Assembly (NCBI RefSeq): GCF_017876655.1
Contig: NZ_JAGIOK010000001.1
Span: 1,550,001 to 1,614,000, forward strand
From: Microbacterium imperiale
Lineage (GTDB): Bacteria > Actinomycetota > Actinomycetes > Actinomycetales > Microbacteriaceae
Reading direction: 5' to 3'
Length of the DNA stretch: 64,000 bases
Position 1 is the first letter of the stretch. Each line of letters starts with the position of its first letter. The notes under the pieces were generated by a model, which saw only the letters and a list, made by a program, of their open reading frames with translations, did not search any database and was not told where the DNA came from. This document shows, piece after piece, positions 1-11,236 of this stretch. Both the position numbers and the translations under genes were made by a program.

Positions 1-1196
1 ACAGCGCCGACGGCGAGCCGGTCGGTGCTGAGCGTCGCCGACAGGCGGTCACCGGCCGCACGGTTGCCTATCTGGTCGTGGTCCTGCGCGAACGTGACCA
101 GACGCCACGAGGGCACCTCGGGCGGAATGGGCCGCCCGTGCTCGCGGCCCCGGAACGACGAGAACGTGCCGTCGTGGAAGAAGCCCTCGTTCCAGGCCTT
201 CGGCAGCGCGTCGAGCGCGTCGAAGTCGGCGTAGTAGCCGACGGTCTCGCCGGTCAGCGCGACGTGCACCGCGTGGTGCCAGTCGTCCGACCACTGCGCC
301 GTCATCCCGTATCCGCCCGCCTCGCGCGGCAGGATCATGACCGGGTCGTTCATGTCGCTCTCGGCGATGAGGGTCAGCGGCCGGCCCAGGTGCGTGCTGA
401 GCGCGTCGACGCGCTCGCCCAGCTCCTCGAGCACATGCATCGGGCTGTCCTCGTCGTGCAGCGCGTGCACGGCGTCGAGGCGCAGCCCGTCGACGTGGAA
501 GTCGCGCAGCCACATCTCGGCGTTGCCGATGATGTACTCGCGGACGGCGTCCTCGTCGAGGTTGACGCTGTCGCCCCACGTGTTGCGACGGCCGTCGCGC
601 AGGTAGGGGCCGTACTCGGGCAGGTAGTTGCCCGAGGGCCCGAGGTGGTTGTAGACGACGTCCTGGATGACGGCGAGGCCGGCGGCATGCGCGGCATCCA
701 CGAACCGCCGGTAGGCGTCGGGGCCACCGTAGGACTCCTGCACGGCGTACCACAGCACACCGTCGTAGCCCCAGTTGTGGGTGCCGTTGAAGGCGTTCAC
801 CGGCAGCAGCTCGATGTGGGTGACGCCCAGTCCGACGAGGTGGTCCAGTCGCTCGGCCGCGGCGTCGAGCGTGCCGGCGCTCGTGAACGTGCCGATGTGG
901 AGCTCGTAGATGAGGCCACCCGGGAGCTGCCGTCCGGTCCACGCGTCGTCGGTCCAGGCGAAGTCCGACGGGTCGTCCCAGGCCGAGAGGCCGTGCACTC
1001 CGTCGGGCTGACGGCGCGAGCGCGGGTCGGGCCGCGCGTCGTCGCCGTCGCCGAGGACGAAGCCGTAGCGGTCACCCGGCTGCAGCTGCACGTCGGCCGA
1101 CCACCACCCGGCGGCGTCACGCGTGAGCTCGACGTCGTCGGCATCCGGTCGTCGCAGCCGCACCCGCTCGGGACGCGGCGCCCATACCTCGATCAT
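1..1196 (-). CDS. treZ: Malto-oligosyltrehalose trehalohydrolase (partial, 3' end outside window)
   Basis: TreZ hydrolyses the alpha-1,4 bond next to the terminal trehalosyl unit made by TreY and releases free trehalose in the cytoplasm. About 398 N-terminal residues are visible of a family near 580. The first residues read [17 protein letters not shown], the N-terminal beta domain. GH13 motifs follow: [32 protein letters not shown] with the Asp nucleophile, [10 protein letters not shown] with the acid Glu, and [10 protein letters not shown] with the third Asp. The start ATG overlaps the treY stop by 4 bases (ATGA), so the gene is translationally coupled to treY as the last gene of treX-treY-treZ. 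Translation was read directly from the reverse strand. The function is well supported by motifs and by the operon. Confidence 0.95.
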   Translation of the reverse strand, partial: MIEVWAPRPERVRLRRPDADDVELTRDAAGWWSADVQLQPGDRYGFVLGDGDDARPDPRSRRQPDGVHGLSAWDDPSDFAWTDDAWTGRQLPGGLIYELHIGTFTSAGTLDAAAERLDHLVGLGVTHIELLPVNAFNGTHNWGYDGVLWYAVQESYGGPDAYRRFVDAAHAAGLAVIQDVVYNHLGPSGNYLPEYGPYLRDGRRNTWGDSVNLDEDAVREYIIGNAEMWLRDFHVDGLRLDAVHALHDEDSPMHVLEELGERVDALSTHLGRPLTLIAESDMNDPVMILPREAGGYGMTAQWSDDWHHAVHVALTGETVGYYADFDALDALPKAWNEGFFHDGTFSSFRGREHGRPIPPEVPSWRLVTFAQDHDQIGNRAAGDRLSATLSTDRLAVGA

Positions 1197-3618
1197 GCGT
1201 TCTCCTTCGCGGGCGCCGGGGCGTCGGGGGACGCGGCGCCGGTCGACTCGGTCGCGGCCAGCAGGGCCACGGGGTAGGTGTCGAGCAGATCGGCCAGGCG
1301 AACGGAGCCGCCGTCCCAGGTGCGGCCGGTCAGCGCGTCGGCGTGGCGGCCGGCCGGAAGCAGGACCACCGTGTCGTCCCACCCGCCGCGGGCGGCGAGG
1401 CCCACGGGCAGTCGGGTGGCGACGGCGATCGCACCGCCGCGGTCGAACGCGACAGCGTGGTCCGCGGCCGGCCCGACCACCGGCAGCGGCGCGTACCGCT
1501 CGAACAGCTCGGGGCGGTCGCGGCGCAGGCGCAGCGCGCGCGAGACGACGAGCATCTTGGCGGCGCCGGAGTCGTCGACCTCGGGCAGCCAGCCCTGGTC
1601 GAGCTTGGTCAGCAGCGCACGCCGCCCGGCGAAGTCGACGTCGCGCCGGTTGTCGGGGTCGACGAGCGACAGGTCCCACAGCTCGCTGCCCTGGTAGACA
1701 TCGGGCACGCCGGGTGCGGCGAGCTGCAGCAGCTTCGCCGCGAGCGAGTTCGATCGGCCGGGCGCGGTGATCTCGCCGACGATCTCTTCGACGATCGCGC
1801 GCGCCTCGCCCGAGGCGGCATCCACCAGCGCGTGGACGCGCGCTTCGGCGTCCTCGTCGGGGTCGGCCCACGACGTCACGACGCCGCCTTCGCGAGCCGC
1901 CTTCTCGGCATAGTCGTGCAGGCGCTCGGACGACGCCGGCCAGGCGCCGACGATGGCCTGCCAGAGCAGGTCGTCCAGACGCCCGTCACCGGTCGACGCC
2001 ACGGCGCGCAGGCGCTCGAGCGTCGAGCTCCACCGCTGCGGCATCTCGGCGAGCACCGACAGGCGGGCGCGGACGTCTTCGCTGCGCTTGGTGTCGTGGG
2101 TGCTCAGCGCCGTCATGGCGTGCGGCCACGTGGCCTGCCGCTGCACCTGCGCGCGGTGGTATCCCGCAGCGTCGAGGGCGAAGACACCCGGATCTCCGCC
2201 GACCTCGGTCAGCGTGCCCAGGCGCGGGTAGCGGTAGAACGCCGTGTCTTCGACGCCCTTGGCCATGACCGGACCGGTCGTCTGTCCGAAGCGGCGGCTG
2301 AGCTCGGTGTCGCCCGCCGTCACCAGCGGAGCGAGCATCGCGATGGCTTCGGCCAGATCGGGGCGGGACTCGGATGCCGCGGCGACCGCCTCGGCCACGA
2401 GTTCACTGCCCGCCGGCGGGTAGACGCGATAGACCGAGAAGCTCGTGAGCAGCTCGGCGAACGCCTCGCGGGCGATGTCGTCGCCGAGCCGGTCGCGCAC
2501 GTCGGCCGGCAGGCAGCGGACGAGACGCCCGACCTCGGCGGCCTGGATGGTGCCGGCGACCGTCCGCTTGGCGTCGCGGACGATGTCGTCGTACGTCTCG
2601 GGCGCCGTGTCGGCCCGGAGCTCGGCGTCCAGCGCGTCGAGCGCGCCCTCGCCCGCAGGGTCGATCAGGACGCGGTCGATCTCGGCCATCGCGTCGTAGC
2701 CGGTCGTGCCGGCGGTCGCCCACCAGGCCGGCAGCTGCTCGGCGTGGTCGGTCGCGGCGTGCTCGAGGATCTTCTCGACCAGGACGTACGCGCCACCGGT
2801 CGCCTCGGCGAGCCGGTCGAGGTACCCGCCCGGATCGGCGAGGCCGTCGGGGTGGTCGATCCGCAGGCCGTCGACGAGTCCCTCGCGCAGCCAGCGCAGG
2901 ATCTCCGCGTGGCTCGCGTCGAACACCTCGGGAAGCTCGACGCGGACACCGGCGAGCGTGTTGACCGCGAAGAATCGGCGGTAGTTCAGCTCGGTGGCGT
3001 CGTCGCGCCAGAAGGCGGCGCGCCAGTGCTGGGCCGCGAGCACGGCGTCGACGGTCGCCGGGTCGGTCGTCGCGGCAGCCGGGGCGGTGCCGTCGGCGAG
3101 CGGCAGCACGTGGTCGAAGTAGCGGGCGACGCCCTGGGCGCCGTGCGCCTCGTCGGCCGTGACCGGAGCGACCTCGATCTCGCCGGCCGCGACGGCCTCG
3201 CGCAGGGTCTTCCCGAGGATCGGCAGACCGAGCTTGCCGTCGCCGTGCTCCCAGTCGATGTCGAAGGCGGCGGCGTGGACGGAATCCCGACCGTGTCGCA
3301 GCACGTCCCACCACCACGGGTTCTCCGCCGCGACCGCGACGCCCTGGTGGTTGGGGACGATGTCGACCAGCACGCCGAGACCGGCGCCGCGCGCGGCGGC
3401 CGAGAAGCGGGTGAGCGCCTCCGGTCCGCCGCGCCGCGGGTCGACCTGCGTGGGATCGACGACGTCATAGCCGTGGTCCGACCCCTCGGCCGCCGCGAGC
3501 AGCGGCGAGAGGTAGGCCCAGTCGACGCCGAGGTCGCGCAGGTAGTCGACGATGCCGGCGGCCGCGTCCAGGTCGAACGCGGGCCGGATCTGCAGACGGT
3601 AGGTCGAGACGGGGGCCG

Positions 3619-3622
<4 letters not shown>
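1193..3622 (-). CDS. treY: Malto-oligosyltrehalose synthase
   Basis: TreY rearranges the reducing-end glucose of maltodextrins from alpha-1,4 to alpha,alpha-1,1, giving maltooligosyl-trehalose, the substrate of TreZ. It has 809 residues, normal for the family. The start [18 protein letters not shown] is the typical TreY N terminus; the open frame continues 74 codons upstream but that part is arginine-rich out-of-frame translation of treX. GH13 motifs are [23 protein letters not shown] (nucleophile Asp), [10 protein letters not shown] (acid Glu) and [17 protein letters not shown] (third Asp plus the TreY-specific region). Start and stop overlap treX and treZ by 4 bases each, so the three genes form one coupled operon. 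Confidence 0.97.
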
Positions 3623-5835
<2,213 letters not shown>

Positions 5836-6047
5836 GTGATCTCCCCTGTTCGTGGGGCTCACACTACTCAGGCGGAATCAGAGGAACCGGTGGCCTTGAC
5901 AAGCGCTCCGCAGGAGTCCGTTCTCAACGAGGCTCGCACGACGAGGGTCAGCGCTCGCCGCGGTCGGTGCCGAAGAACAGCGGGGCGGAGGGAGACTCCT
6001 CGGTGCACCCGGAGCCCGAGGGCGATGTCGGAGGTTCGTGACATCAT

Positions 6048-6063
6048 TCGAACATGCATTCGA
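6048..6063. promoter_or_regulatory. LexA/SOS-box-like palindrome over the HNH gene start
   Basis: The sequence is TCGAAC-ATGC-ATTCGA. The actinobacterial SOS box consensus is TCGAAC-N4-GTTCGA, so 11 of 12 fixed positions match, and the symmetry extends one base further on each side (T...A). The ATG of the DUF222/HNH gene is the central ATG of this site, so bound LexA would block initiation or early elongation directly. Members of the 13E12 family in Mycobacterium tuberculosis are reported as LexA-regulated, which supports the reading; binding here is an inference. Confidence 0.6.
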
Positions 6064-7556
6064 AGGTCGGGATCGGGAGTGATGCGGATGTCGCCGCCCT
6101 CGCGGAACTCGTCGCCGACGCCGAGCGGGTGACGGATGCCGCGCGCGCGGCGCAAATTCATGAGGTGCGCGTGCTCGCGGCGGCGGGGCGTCTGGCGGAG
6201 CAGCAGTCAGCGGGTGCATCCGAGCGGGTCAAGGCGCGAGAGATGGCGCTGCGGAGCATTGCCGCCGAGCTCGCCGGGGTGTTCGCGACCACCGACCGGA
6301 CGCTGCAACGACGCATCGACGAAGCGCGCGATCTGGTGGAGAACTACCCGGCGACGATGGATGCCTGGGAAGCCGGACGCATCACCCGAGGGCACGTGCG
6401 GGCCATCCAAGACACCGGGTGCGTTGTGCCCACGGAGGTGCGGGCGGAGTTCGAGCGGGCGGCGATCGAACGGTGCGAGGGTGAAACACCGAACCGGGTG
6501 CGGGACGCGCTCGTGCACCTCGCGGAGAGGTTGCACCCGCGCTCGTTCACCGAGCGGCACGAAGAAGCCGTTGCAGGGCGATGCGTGCGGGTACAAGCGG
6601 GGCCGGACGGGATGTCGGATTTGATCGCAACCCTCCCCACGGTGATCGCCGAGGGAGTCGTGGACCGGTTGACGCGGCAGGCGCGGGAGATCATCGACGC
6701 CCGCCGGCACACGGAGGCGGGCGGAAGCGAGGGCGGGGCGGCGGCAGGCGATACGGATGCCGCGGCGGTCGAGCGCGCGGATTCCACGGGTTCGTCATTC
6801 GCGGGCGATACGCGCACGATGGACCAGGTCCGCGCGGACGTGTTCGCCGACCTCCTCCTCGCCGGGACGCCGTCACTGGACCCGACCGCCGACGCCGACG
6901 GAAACGGTGCGCTCGGCGCGATCCGCGCGAAAGTCCAGGTCGTCGTCCCAGCGCTCACCCTGACCGGCGAGGACGACGGGCCCGCCGAGCTTGTGGGCCG
7001 CTCCCCCATCGACGCCGCCACGGCCCGAGAACTCGCCGGTGACAACACCGCCTGGGACCGGCTCCTCACCCACCCGGTAACCGGCACCGTGCTCGAATGC
7101 GACGCCTACCAGCCCACCGCGGCGATGCGTCGTCTGCTGCGAGCGCGCGACCGGCACTGTCGATTCCCTGGATGCCGGCAACCCGCCATCCGATGCGAGA
7201 TCGACCACACCCACGCGGCATCCGACGGCGGACCCACCCACGTCGGCAACCTCGCCCACCTCTGCAAACGCCACCACGACGTGAAGCACCACACCCGATG
7301 GCGCGTCGAACAGCTCCCCGGCGGGAAGCTCGTGTGGACCTCGCCCACCGGAAGGGTCTACCGCGAAGACGCGCCGCGACCGCTGGTGGCGTTCACTCCG
7401 GCGACGGAGTCACCGCCCGCGAAGTCGGAGTCACCGCCCGTTAAGCCGGAGTCACCGCCCGCGGGGGCGGAGTCACGGCCAGCGGGGTCATCGCTCCTCA
7501 CGGCATCGTCGGCGCGCCGCAGCATCCAGACCGGGCACGACATCCCGCCGTTCTGA
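6054..7556 (+). CDS. DUF222 / 13E12-family HNH endonuclease protein
   Basis: A 500-residue member of the 13E12 repeat family common in Actinobacteria. Residues about 1-300 form the alpha-helical DUF222 region (DARDLVENYPATMDAWEAGRITRGHVRAIQ-like segments). The HNH nuclease module lies near residues 355-410: CRFPGC, then CEIDHT, GGPTHVGNL and LCKRHHDVKH, with the paired cysteines and His residues that form the zinc and metal sites. The tail after about residue 440 is a low-complexity run of SPPxxxE-type repeats. The ATG lies within a LexA-box-like palindrome, suggesting DNA-damage control. The in vivo role of the family is unsettled; mobile-element and recombination functions have been proposed. 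No neighbour is co-directional within 236 bases. Confidence 0.9.
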   Translation: MHSKVGIGSDADVAALAELVADAERVTDAARAAQIHEVRVLAAAGRLAEQQSAGASERVKAREMALRSIAAELAGVFATTDRTLQRRIDEARDLVENYPATMDAWEAGRITRGHVRAIQDTGCVVPTEVRAEFERAAIERCEGETPNRVRDALVHLAERLHPRSFTERHEEAVAGRCVRVQAGPDGMSDLIATLPTVIAEGVVDRLTRQAREIIDARRHTEAGGSEGGAAAGDTDAAAVERADSTGSSFAGDTRTMDQVRADVFADLLLAGTPSLDPTADADGNGALGAIRAKVQVVVPALTLTGEDDGPAELVGRSPIDAATARELAGDNTAWDRLLTHPVTGTVLECDAYQPTAAMRRLLRARDRHCRFPGCRQPAIRCEIDHTHAASDGGPTHVGNLAHLCKRHHDVKHHTRWRVEQLPGGKLVWTSPTGRVYREDAPRPLVAFTPATESPPAKSESPPVKPESPPAGAESRPAGSSLLTASSARRSIQTGHDIPPF

Positions 7557-7793
7557 CGCGCGCGGCGCCCGTCCGCGGCGCCATGGACGCGAGAACGCGC
7601 GATGTCAACGTGTTGACGGCGCCATCCGGTCATCCAGCGCACGTCCTCCGATCATCCGATACGCGTCGTCGGCGATCCGATACGCGACGCCATCCCACAG
7701 CGGTTCTCCGTCGTCAAGCCCCGGGCAGGACGCACCGGGGCAGGAGTTACATCGGGAACCCACGAACGCAAAGCGGTACCGAGAGGAGAACCG

Positions 7794-8603
7794 ATGTCGC
7801 AGAACTATGGTGAGCCGACGTCCGGCTCGCAGGCAGGATCAGCGTCCGGAACGGCCGAGACGGCGAAGCAGGAAGCCGGGCAGGTCGCCGGCACGGCTCG
7901 CGCAGAAGCCGGGCACGTCGTCGAGACCGCGAAGCACGAGGCCGCGGGTGTCGCATCCGAGGCGAAGTCGCAGGCCAAGCAGGTCTACTCGCAGACGAAG
8001 CAGCAGCTGACCGAGCAGGCCGCCTCGCAGCAGCAGCGCGTCGCCGACGGGCTCCGCTCGATCGGAGACGAGCTCAACTCGCTCGCACAGGGTTCCGAGA
8101 ACCCGGGTATCGCCACGGACCTGGTCCGTCAGGCGTCGACCCGCGTCAGCGGAGCCTCGGACTGGCTGTCGCAGCGCGACCCCGGTTCGCTGGTGAACGA
8201 GGTCAAGACCTTCGCTCGCCGCAAGCCCGGCGTCTTCATCGCCGGCGCTCTCATCGCGGGTGTCGTCGCCGGTCGGCTGACGCGCGCCCTCACCGAGAGC
8301 GCGAAGGAAGAGCACCAGGCAACCGGCTCGGGCGTCACCGAGGGCACGTCGGGCGCGGGTCGCATCCCTGCCGCTCCGTCCGCTCCGACCCCGGCTCCGG
8401 TCGACACGCCGATCGGGTCGCCGGTCGGAACTCCGGTCACGCCCGTCGCTCCGCCCGTCGGGTCGCCGGCCGGCTCGCCCGTCACGCCGGCCGTCACGAC
8501 GCCGGACGTCTCGGCGGAGCCCACGCCGCTGTACGAGAGCTCGCGCGGCGCGACCGCCGAGCCGTACACGGAGGGTCTCGGGGAGACGCGCGATGACCGA
8601 TAA
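7794..8603 (+). CDS. Helical membrane-associated protein with Pro-rich tail
   Basis: A 269-residue protein with no function I can name. Residues 1-85 form an Ala/Gln/Lys-rich amphipathic region with an about 11-residue periodicity (TAKQEAGQVAGTARAEAGH), reminiscent of apolipoprotein or LEA-like helices. A single hydrophobic helix follows near residues 140-160 (KPGVFIAGALIAGVVAGRL), then a Pro/Thr/Val-rich tail with repeated G-S-P-V-G-T-P-V units. GAGAGGAGAACCG before the ATG is a good ribosome site. The stop lies inside the start of the holin-family gene (11-base overlap), and DUF3618 follows, so the three form one coupled operon typical of Microbacteriaceae. An envelope stress role is only a guess. 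Confidence 0.85.
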   Translation: MSQNYGEPTSGSQAGSASGTAETAKQEAGQVAGTARAEAGHVVETAKHEAAGVASEAKSQAKQVYSQTKQQLTEQAASQQQRVADGLRSIGDELNSLAQGSENPGIATDLVRQASTRVSGASDWLSQRDPGSLVNEVKTFARRKPGVFIAGALIAGVVAGRLTRALTESAKEEHQATGSGVTEGTSGAGRIPAAPSAPTPAPVDTPIGSPVGTPVTPVAPPVGSPAGSPVTPAVTTPDVSAEPTPLYESSRGATAEPYTEGLGETRDDR

Positions 8604-9009
8604 TGCCACCCCCTCCGAGCGGCAGGCCGCGAACACCTCGCTCGGCGACCTGCTGGGTGAAGTGACGCGCGACCTCTCGGAGCTCATGCGCCAGGAGATC
8701 AACCTGGCCAAGGCCGAGCTCAAGGAGTCCGGCACCCGCGCCGGCAAGGGCGCGGGCATGCTCGGCGGCGCCGGGTACGCCGCGCTCATGGCGATCTTCT
8801 TCCTGTCGATCGCCCTGTGGTGGGCTCTGGGCCACCTCGTCGGACTCGGCTGGTCGGCCGTCATCGTCGCCATCATCTGGGGCGTCATCGCGGCCGTGCT
8901 GTACTCCGTCGGCCGCAAGCAGCTCAAGCAGGTCCAGGGTGCGCCGCAGACCGCGGAGACCCTCGGAAAGATCCCCGACGCACTGAAGAGAAATGAGGAG
9001 AACCGATGA
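8593..9009 (+). CDS. Phage holin superfamily III-type membrane protein
   Basis: A 138-residue protein. An N-terminal amphipathic region (LGDLLGEVTRDLSELMRQEINLAKAELKE) is followed by two hydrophobic segments, near residues 60-82 (AALMAIFFLSIALWWALGHL) and 85-108 (WSAVIVAIIWGVIAAVLYSV). This is the signature of the Phage_holin_3_6/DUF1469 family, which is usually a chromosomal membrane protein in Actinobacteria rather than a lysis factor. It overlaps the upstream gene by 11 bases and the downstream DUF3618 gene by 4 (ATGA). Nothing nearby suggests a prophage, so lysis is unlikely. Confidence 0.85.
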   Translation: MTDNATPSERQAANTSLGDLLGEVTRDLSELMRQEINLAKAELKESGTRAGKGAGMLGGAGYAALMAIFFLSIALWWALGHLVGLGWSAVIVAIIWGVIAAVLYSVGRKQLKQVQGAPQTAETLGKIPDALKRNEENR

Positions 9010-9581
9010 CCGATTCACCGGAAGCGATCCGCGCCGACATCGAGCGCAAGCGCCGCGAACTCAGCCAGGACACCGATGCCCTCGTCGACAAGGTGACCCC
9101 CTCGAAGATCGCGCACCGCCAGACCGACAAGATCAAGGGAGCGTTCGGTTCCGTTCGCGACCGCGTCATGGGTGCCGCGGACGACGCAGGCTCGTCGTTG
9201 CACGGCGCCGGGTCCTCCGTCGCCGACGGCGTCTCGAGCGCCGCCCACCGTGTGGGCTCGAAGGCCGAGGGCAACCCCCTCGCCGTCGGCCTCATGGCCT
9301 TCGCCGGCGGTCTTCTCGTCGCCTCGCTGATCCCCGCCTCCGACAAGGAGAAGGGCATCGCCGCCGACGTCAAGGAGCAGGCGCAGCCGCTCGTCGACGA
9401 GGCGAAGAGCGTCGCCCAGCAGGTCGGTTCCGACCTGAAGGAGCCGGTGCAGGATGCCGCGGCAGCAGTCAAGGAGACGGCCACCGAGGCGGTCTCGAAC
9501 GTCAAGGGCGACGCCCAGGACGGTGTCGACAACGTCAAGGACCGCACCCAGGAGGCTCGCGACAACGTCAGCGGCAGCTGA
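9006..9581 (+). CDS. DUF3618 domain protein
   Basis: A 191-residue protein. The N terminus SPEAIRADIERKRRELSQDTDALVDKVTP is the DUF3618 signature helix. Near residues 92-112 there is one hydrophobic helix (PLAVGLMAFAGGLLVASLIP). The C-terminal part is a charged, Ala/Val-rich helical region (KEQAQPLVDEAKSVAQQVG) resembling the repeats in the first gene of this operon. The start overlaps the previous stop by 4 bases, with GAGGAG upstream. A long hairpin lies directly downstream. The molecular function of the family is unknown; in this class it commonly accompanies holin-family proteins. Confidence 0.88.
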   Translation: MTDSPEAIRADIERKRRELSQDTDALVDKVTPSKIAHRQTDKIKGAFGSVRDRVMGAADDAGSSLHGAGSSVADGVSSAAHRVGSKAEGNPLAVGLMAFAGGLLVASLIPASDKEKGIAADVKEQAQPLVDEAKSVAQQVGSDLKEPVQDAAAAVKETATEAVSNVKGDAQDGVDNVKDRTQEARDNVSGS

Positions 9582-9608
9582 CATCCTCCGCCTCGCATCG
9601 CGAGGCAC

Positions 9609-9659
9609 CAACCGTGCACCGAGCCTGCGGCGAACCGCCGCGGCCTCGGTGCACGGTTG
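9609..9659. terminator. Long hairpin after the DUF3618 gene
   Basis: Perfect 15-base arms CAACCGTGCACCGAG and CTCGGTGCACGGTTG enclose a second nested hairpin GCGGCG-AAC-CGCCGC. There is no U-tract, as is usual for actinobacterial terminators. It sits 27 bases after the DUF3618 stop and 52 bases before the BrkB start, so it separates the two transcription units or attenuates read-through. Confidence 0.7.
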
Positions 9660-9711
9660 CGAGAGGCCGGTGATGCAGCATCCGGCCGCCCCACATTCCC
9701 AGGAGAGAGAC

Positions 9712-10752
9712 ATGTCCCCTCACACCGATGCGCGCGACCCCGAGCACCCGGCAAAGCCCGACTCCCTGACGGACGTCGAGAAGCCCTCGTGGAAGCACGT
9801 CCTCAAGCGCACGTTCCGCGAGTTCAGCCGCGATCAGAGCCCCGATCTCGCGGCCGGCCTCACCTACTACGCCGTCCTCTCCGCCTTCCCGGGACTGCTC
9901 GCCGTCTTCTCGCTGCTCGGCGTGCTCGGCCAGGGGCAGCAGGCCGCCGACGCCGTGCTCGACATCGTCGGCCAGGTCGCCCCCGGCGGCACCGCCGACA
10001 CCCTCCGCGGGCCCATCGAAGAGCTCGCCAACTCCCCCGCCGCCGGATTCGCCCTGGTCTCGGGCATCGTGCTCGCGCTGTGGTCGGCGTCGGGTTACGT
10101 CGGCGCCTTCAGCCGGGCCCTCAACCGGATCTGGGAGATCGACGAAGGTCGGCCCTTCTACAAGCTCAAGCCGCAGCAGCTCGGCGTTACCGTCCTCGCC
10201 GTCGTCCTCGTGGTCATCGCCCTCGTGCTGCTCGTGGTCTCGGGACCCGTCGCGCAGGCCATCGGTGACGCCATCGGGCTGGGTGACACCGCGGTGCTCA
10301 TCTGGCAGATCGCGAAGTGGCCGGTGCTGGCGTTCATCGTCGTGCTGCTGGTCGCCGTCCTCTACTACTTCGGCCCGAACGCGAAGCAGCCGAAGTTCCG
10401 CTGGGTCAGCTCCGGCGCGCTGATCGCGATCGCCGTCCTCGCCATCGCCACCCTCGGGTTCGGGATCTACGTCGCCAACTTCTCGAACTACGAGCGGACG
10501 TACGGCTCGTTCGCCGGCGTCATCGTGTTCCTGCTGTGGCTGTGGATCACCAACCTCGCCCTGCTGTTCGGCGCGGAGTTCGACGCCGAGCTCGAGCGCG
10601 GTCGCGAGCTGCAGGCCGGCATGCCCGCCGAAGACACCATCCAGCTGCCCCCGCGCGACACGAAGCGGATCGAGAAGACCGAGAAGCAGGAGGCCGAGGA
10701 ACGCGACGAGGCTCGCCGACTGCGTCAGTCGCGCGGTCGTTCGGACTCCTGA
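9712..10752 (+). CDS. YihY/virulence factor BrkB family membrane protein
   Basis: A 346-residue inner-membrane protein of the YihY/BrkB family; transport or lipid-related roles have been suggested, and the old annotation as ribonuclease BN is wrong. The ATG (MSPHTDARDPEHP) is preceded by AGGAGAGAGA. The conserved N-terminal segment FREFSRDQSPDLAAGLTYYAVLSAFPGLLAVFSLLG and the region WSASGYVGAFSRALNRIWEIDEGRPFYKLKPQQLGVTV are visible, followed by about five further hydrophobic helices and [37 protein letters not shown], the family C-terminal motif. The last 50 residues are charged and cytoplasmic. Confidence 0.93.
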   Translation: MSPHTDARDPEHPAKPDSLTDVEKPSWKHVLKRTFREFSRDQSPDLAAGLTYYAVLSAFPGLLAVFSLLGVLGQGQQAADAVLDIVGQVAPGGTADTLRGPIEELANSPAAGFALVSGIVLALWSASGYVGAFSRALNRIWEIDEGRPFYKLKPQQLGVTVLAVVLVVIALVLLVVSGPVAQAIGDAIGLGDTAVLIWQIAKWPVLAFIVVLLVAVLYYFGPNAKQPKFRWVSSGALIAIAVLAIATLGFGIYVANFSNYERTYGSFAGVIVFLLWLWITNLALLFGAEFDAELERGRELQAGMPAEDTIQLPPRDTKRIEKTEKQEAEERDEARRLRQSRGRSDS

Positions 10753-10756
10753 CCGG

Positions 10757-11227
10757 TCAGCGCAGCAGCGCGATGCGATCGTCGAGATAGTCCGCCAGCG
10801 GCATCCGAGCACCCGCGGCGAACGCGACCGTGACGACGCCGTCGACGCCGGAGAGCGGCCCCGAGGCCCCTCCGGCGTCGACGGCGTCGACGTCGATCGG
10901 GGTCCAGTCGATGTGCACCGGCTCTCCCTCGGCGAAGCCGCCCCGGAACGCCGCCGCGGCCCGCTCCGAACGGGCCCGCTGCGACTCGGCGGTGTACCCC
11001 CGGATCGCCTCGGCCCGCGCCCGCAGCACCTCGCCGGTCGCGAAGACCTCTTCGTCGGCGATCAGCAGCACCCCGACATGCCAGGCGTCGCCCACCGGAA
11101 GGATGCGGCTGGCTCGCCCGAACCCGAGCAGGCGGCGCGCCTCGTGACGCACGCCCAGACGGTCTCGTCGCACACCCGAGAGGCGTCGGCGCGCATCGTC
11201 GATGAGGGCTCGCGCAGAAGAAGGCAT
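10757..11227 (-). CDS. Hypothetical protein, 156 residues
   Basis: Not recognised with confidence. The N terminus (PSSARALIDDARRRLSGVRRDRLGVRHEARRLLGFGRA) is strongly basic. A beta-rich middle part (SRILPVGDAWHVGVLLIADEEVFATGEVLRAR) and a conserved-looking C-terminal part (VDGVVTVAFAAGARMPLADYLDDRIALLR) follow, with no signal peptide or membrane helix. Codon use is GC3-rich as expected for a coding frame here. It is convergent with brkB (4-base gap) and is followed upstream, 9 bases away, by the coiled-coil gene, so the two are probably co-transcribed. Confidence 0.75.
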   Translation of the reverse strand: MPSSARALIDDARRRLSGVRRDRLGVRHEARRLLGFGRASRILPVGDAWHVGVLLIADEEVFATGEVLRARAEAIRGYTAESQRARSERAAAAFRGGFAEGEPVHIDWTPIDVDAVDAGGASGPLSGVDGVVTVAFAAGARMPLADYLDDRIALLR

Positions 11228-11236
11228 GCAGCGATG

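Noticed and set aside
6006-6053. Earlier start for the DUF222 gene
   Set aside because: GGAGG at 6030 is 19 bases before the ATG, and no in-frame start codon closer to it was found, so ATG 6054 was kept.
7380-7500. CRISPR-like repeats at the end of the HNH gene
   Set aside because: The repeats are short, in-frame and code for SPPxxxE units; there are no uniform spacers. No CRISPR array was seen anywhere in the window.
8593-9009. Prophage lysis gene (holin)
   Set aside because: Only one holin-superfamily gene, with no other phage genes nearby; this family is a normal chromosomal membrane protein in Actinobacteria.
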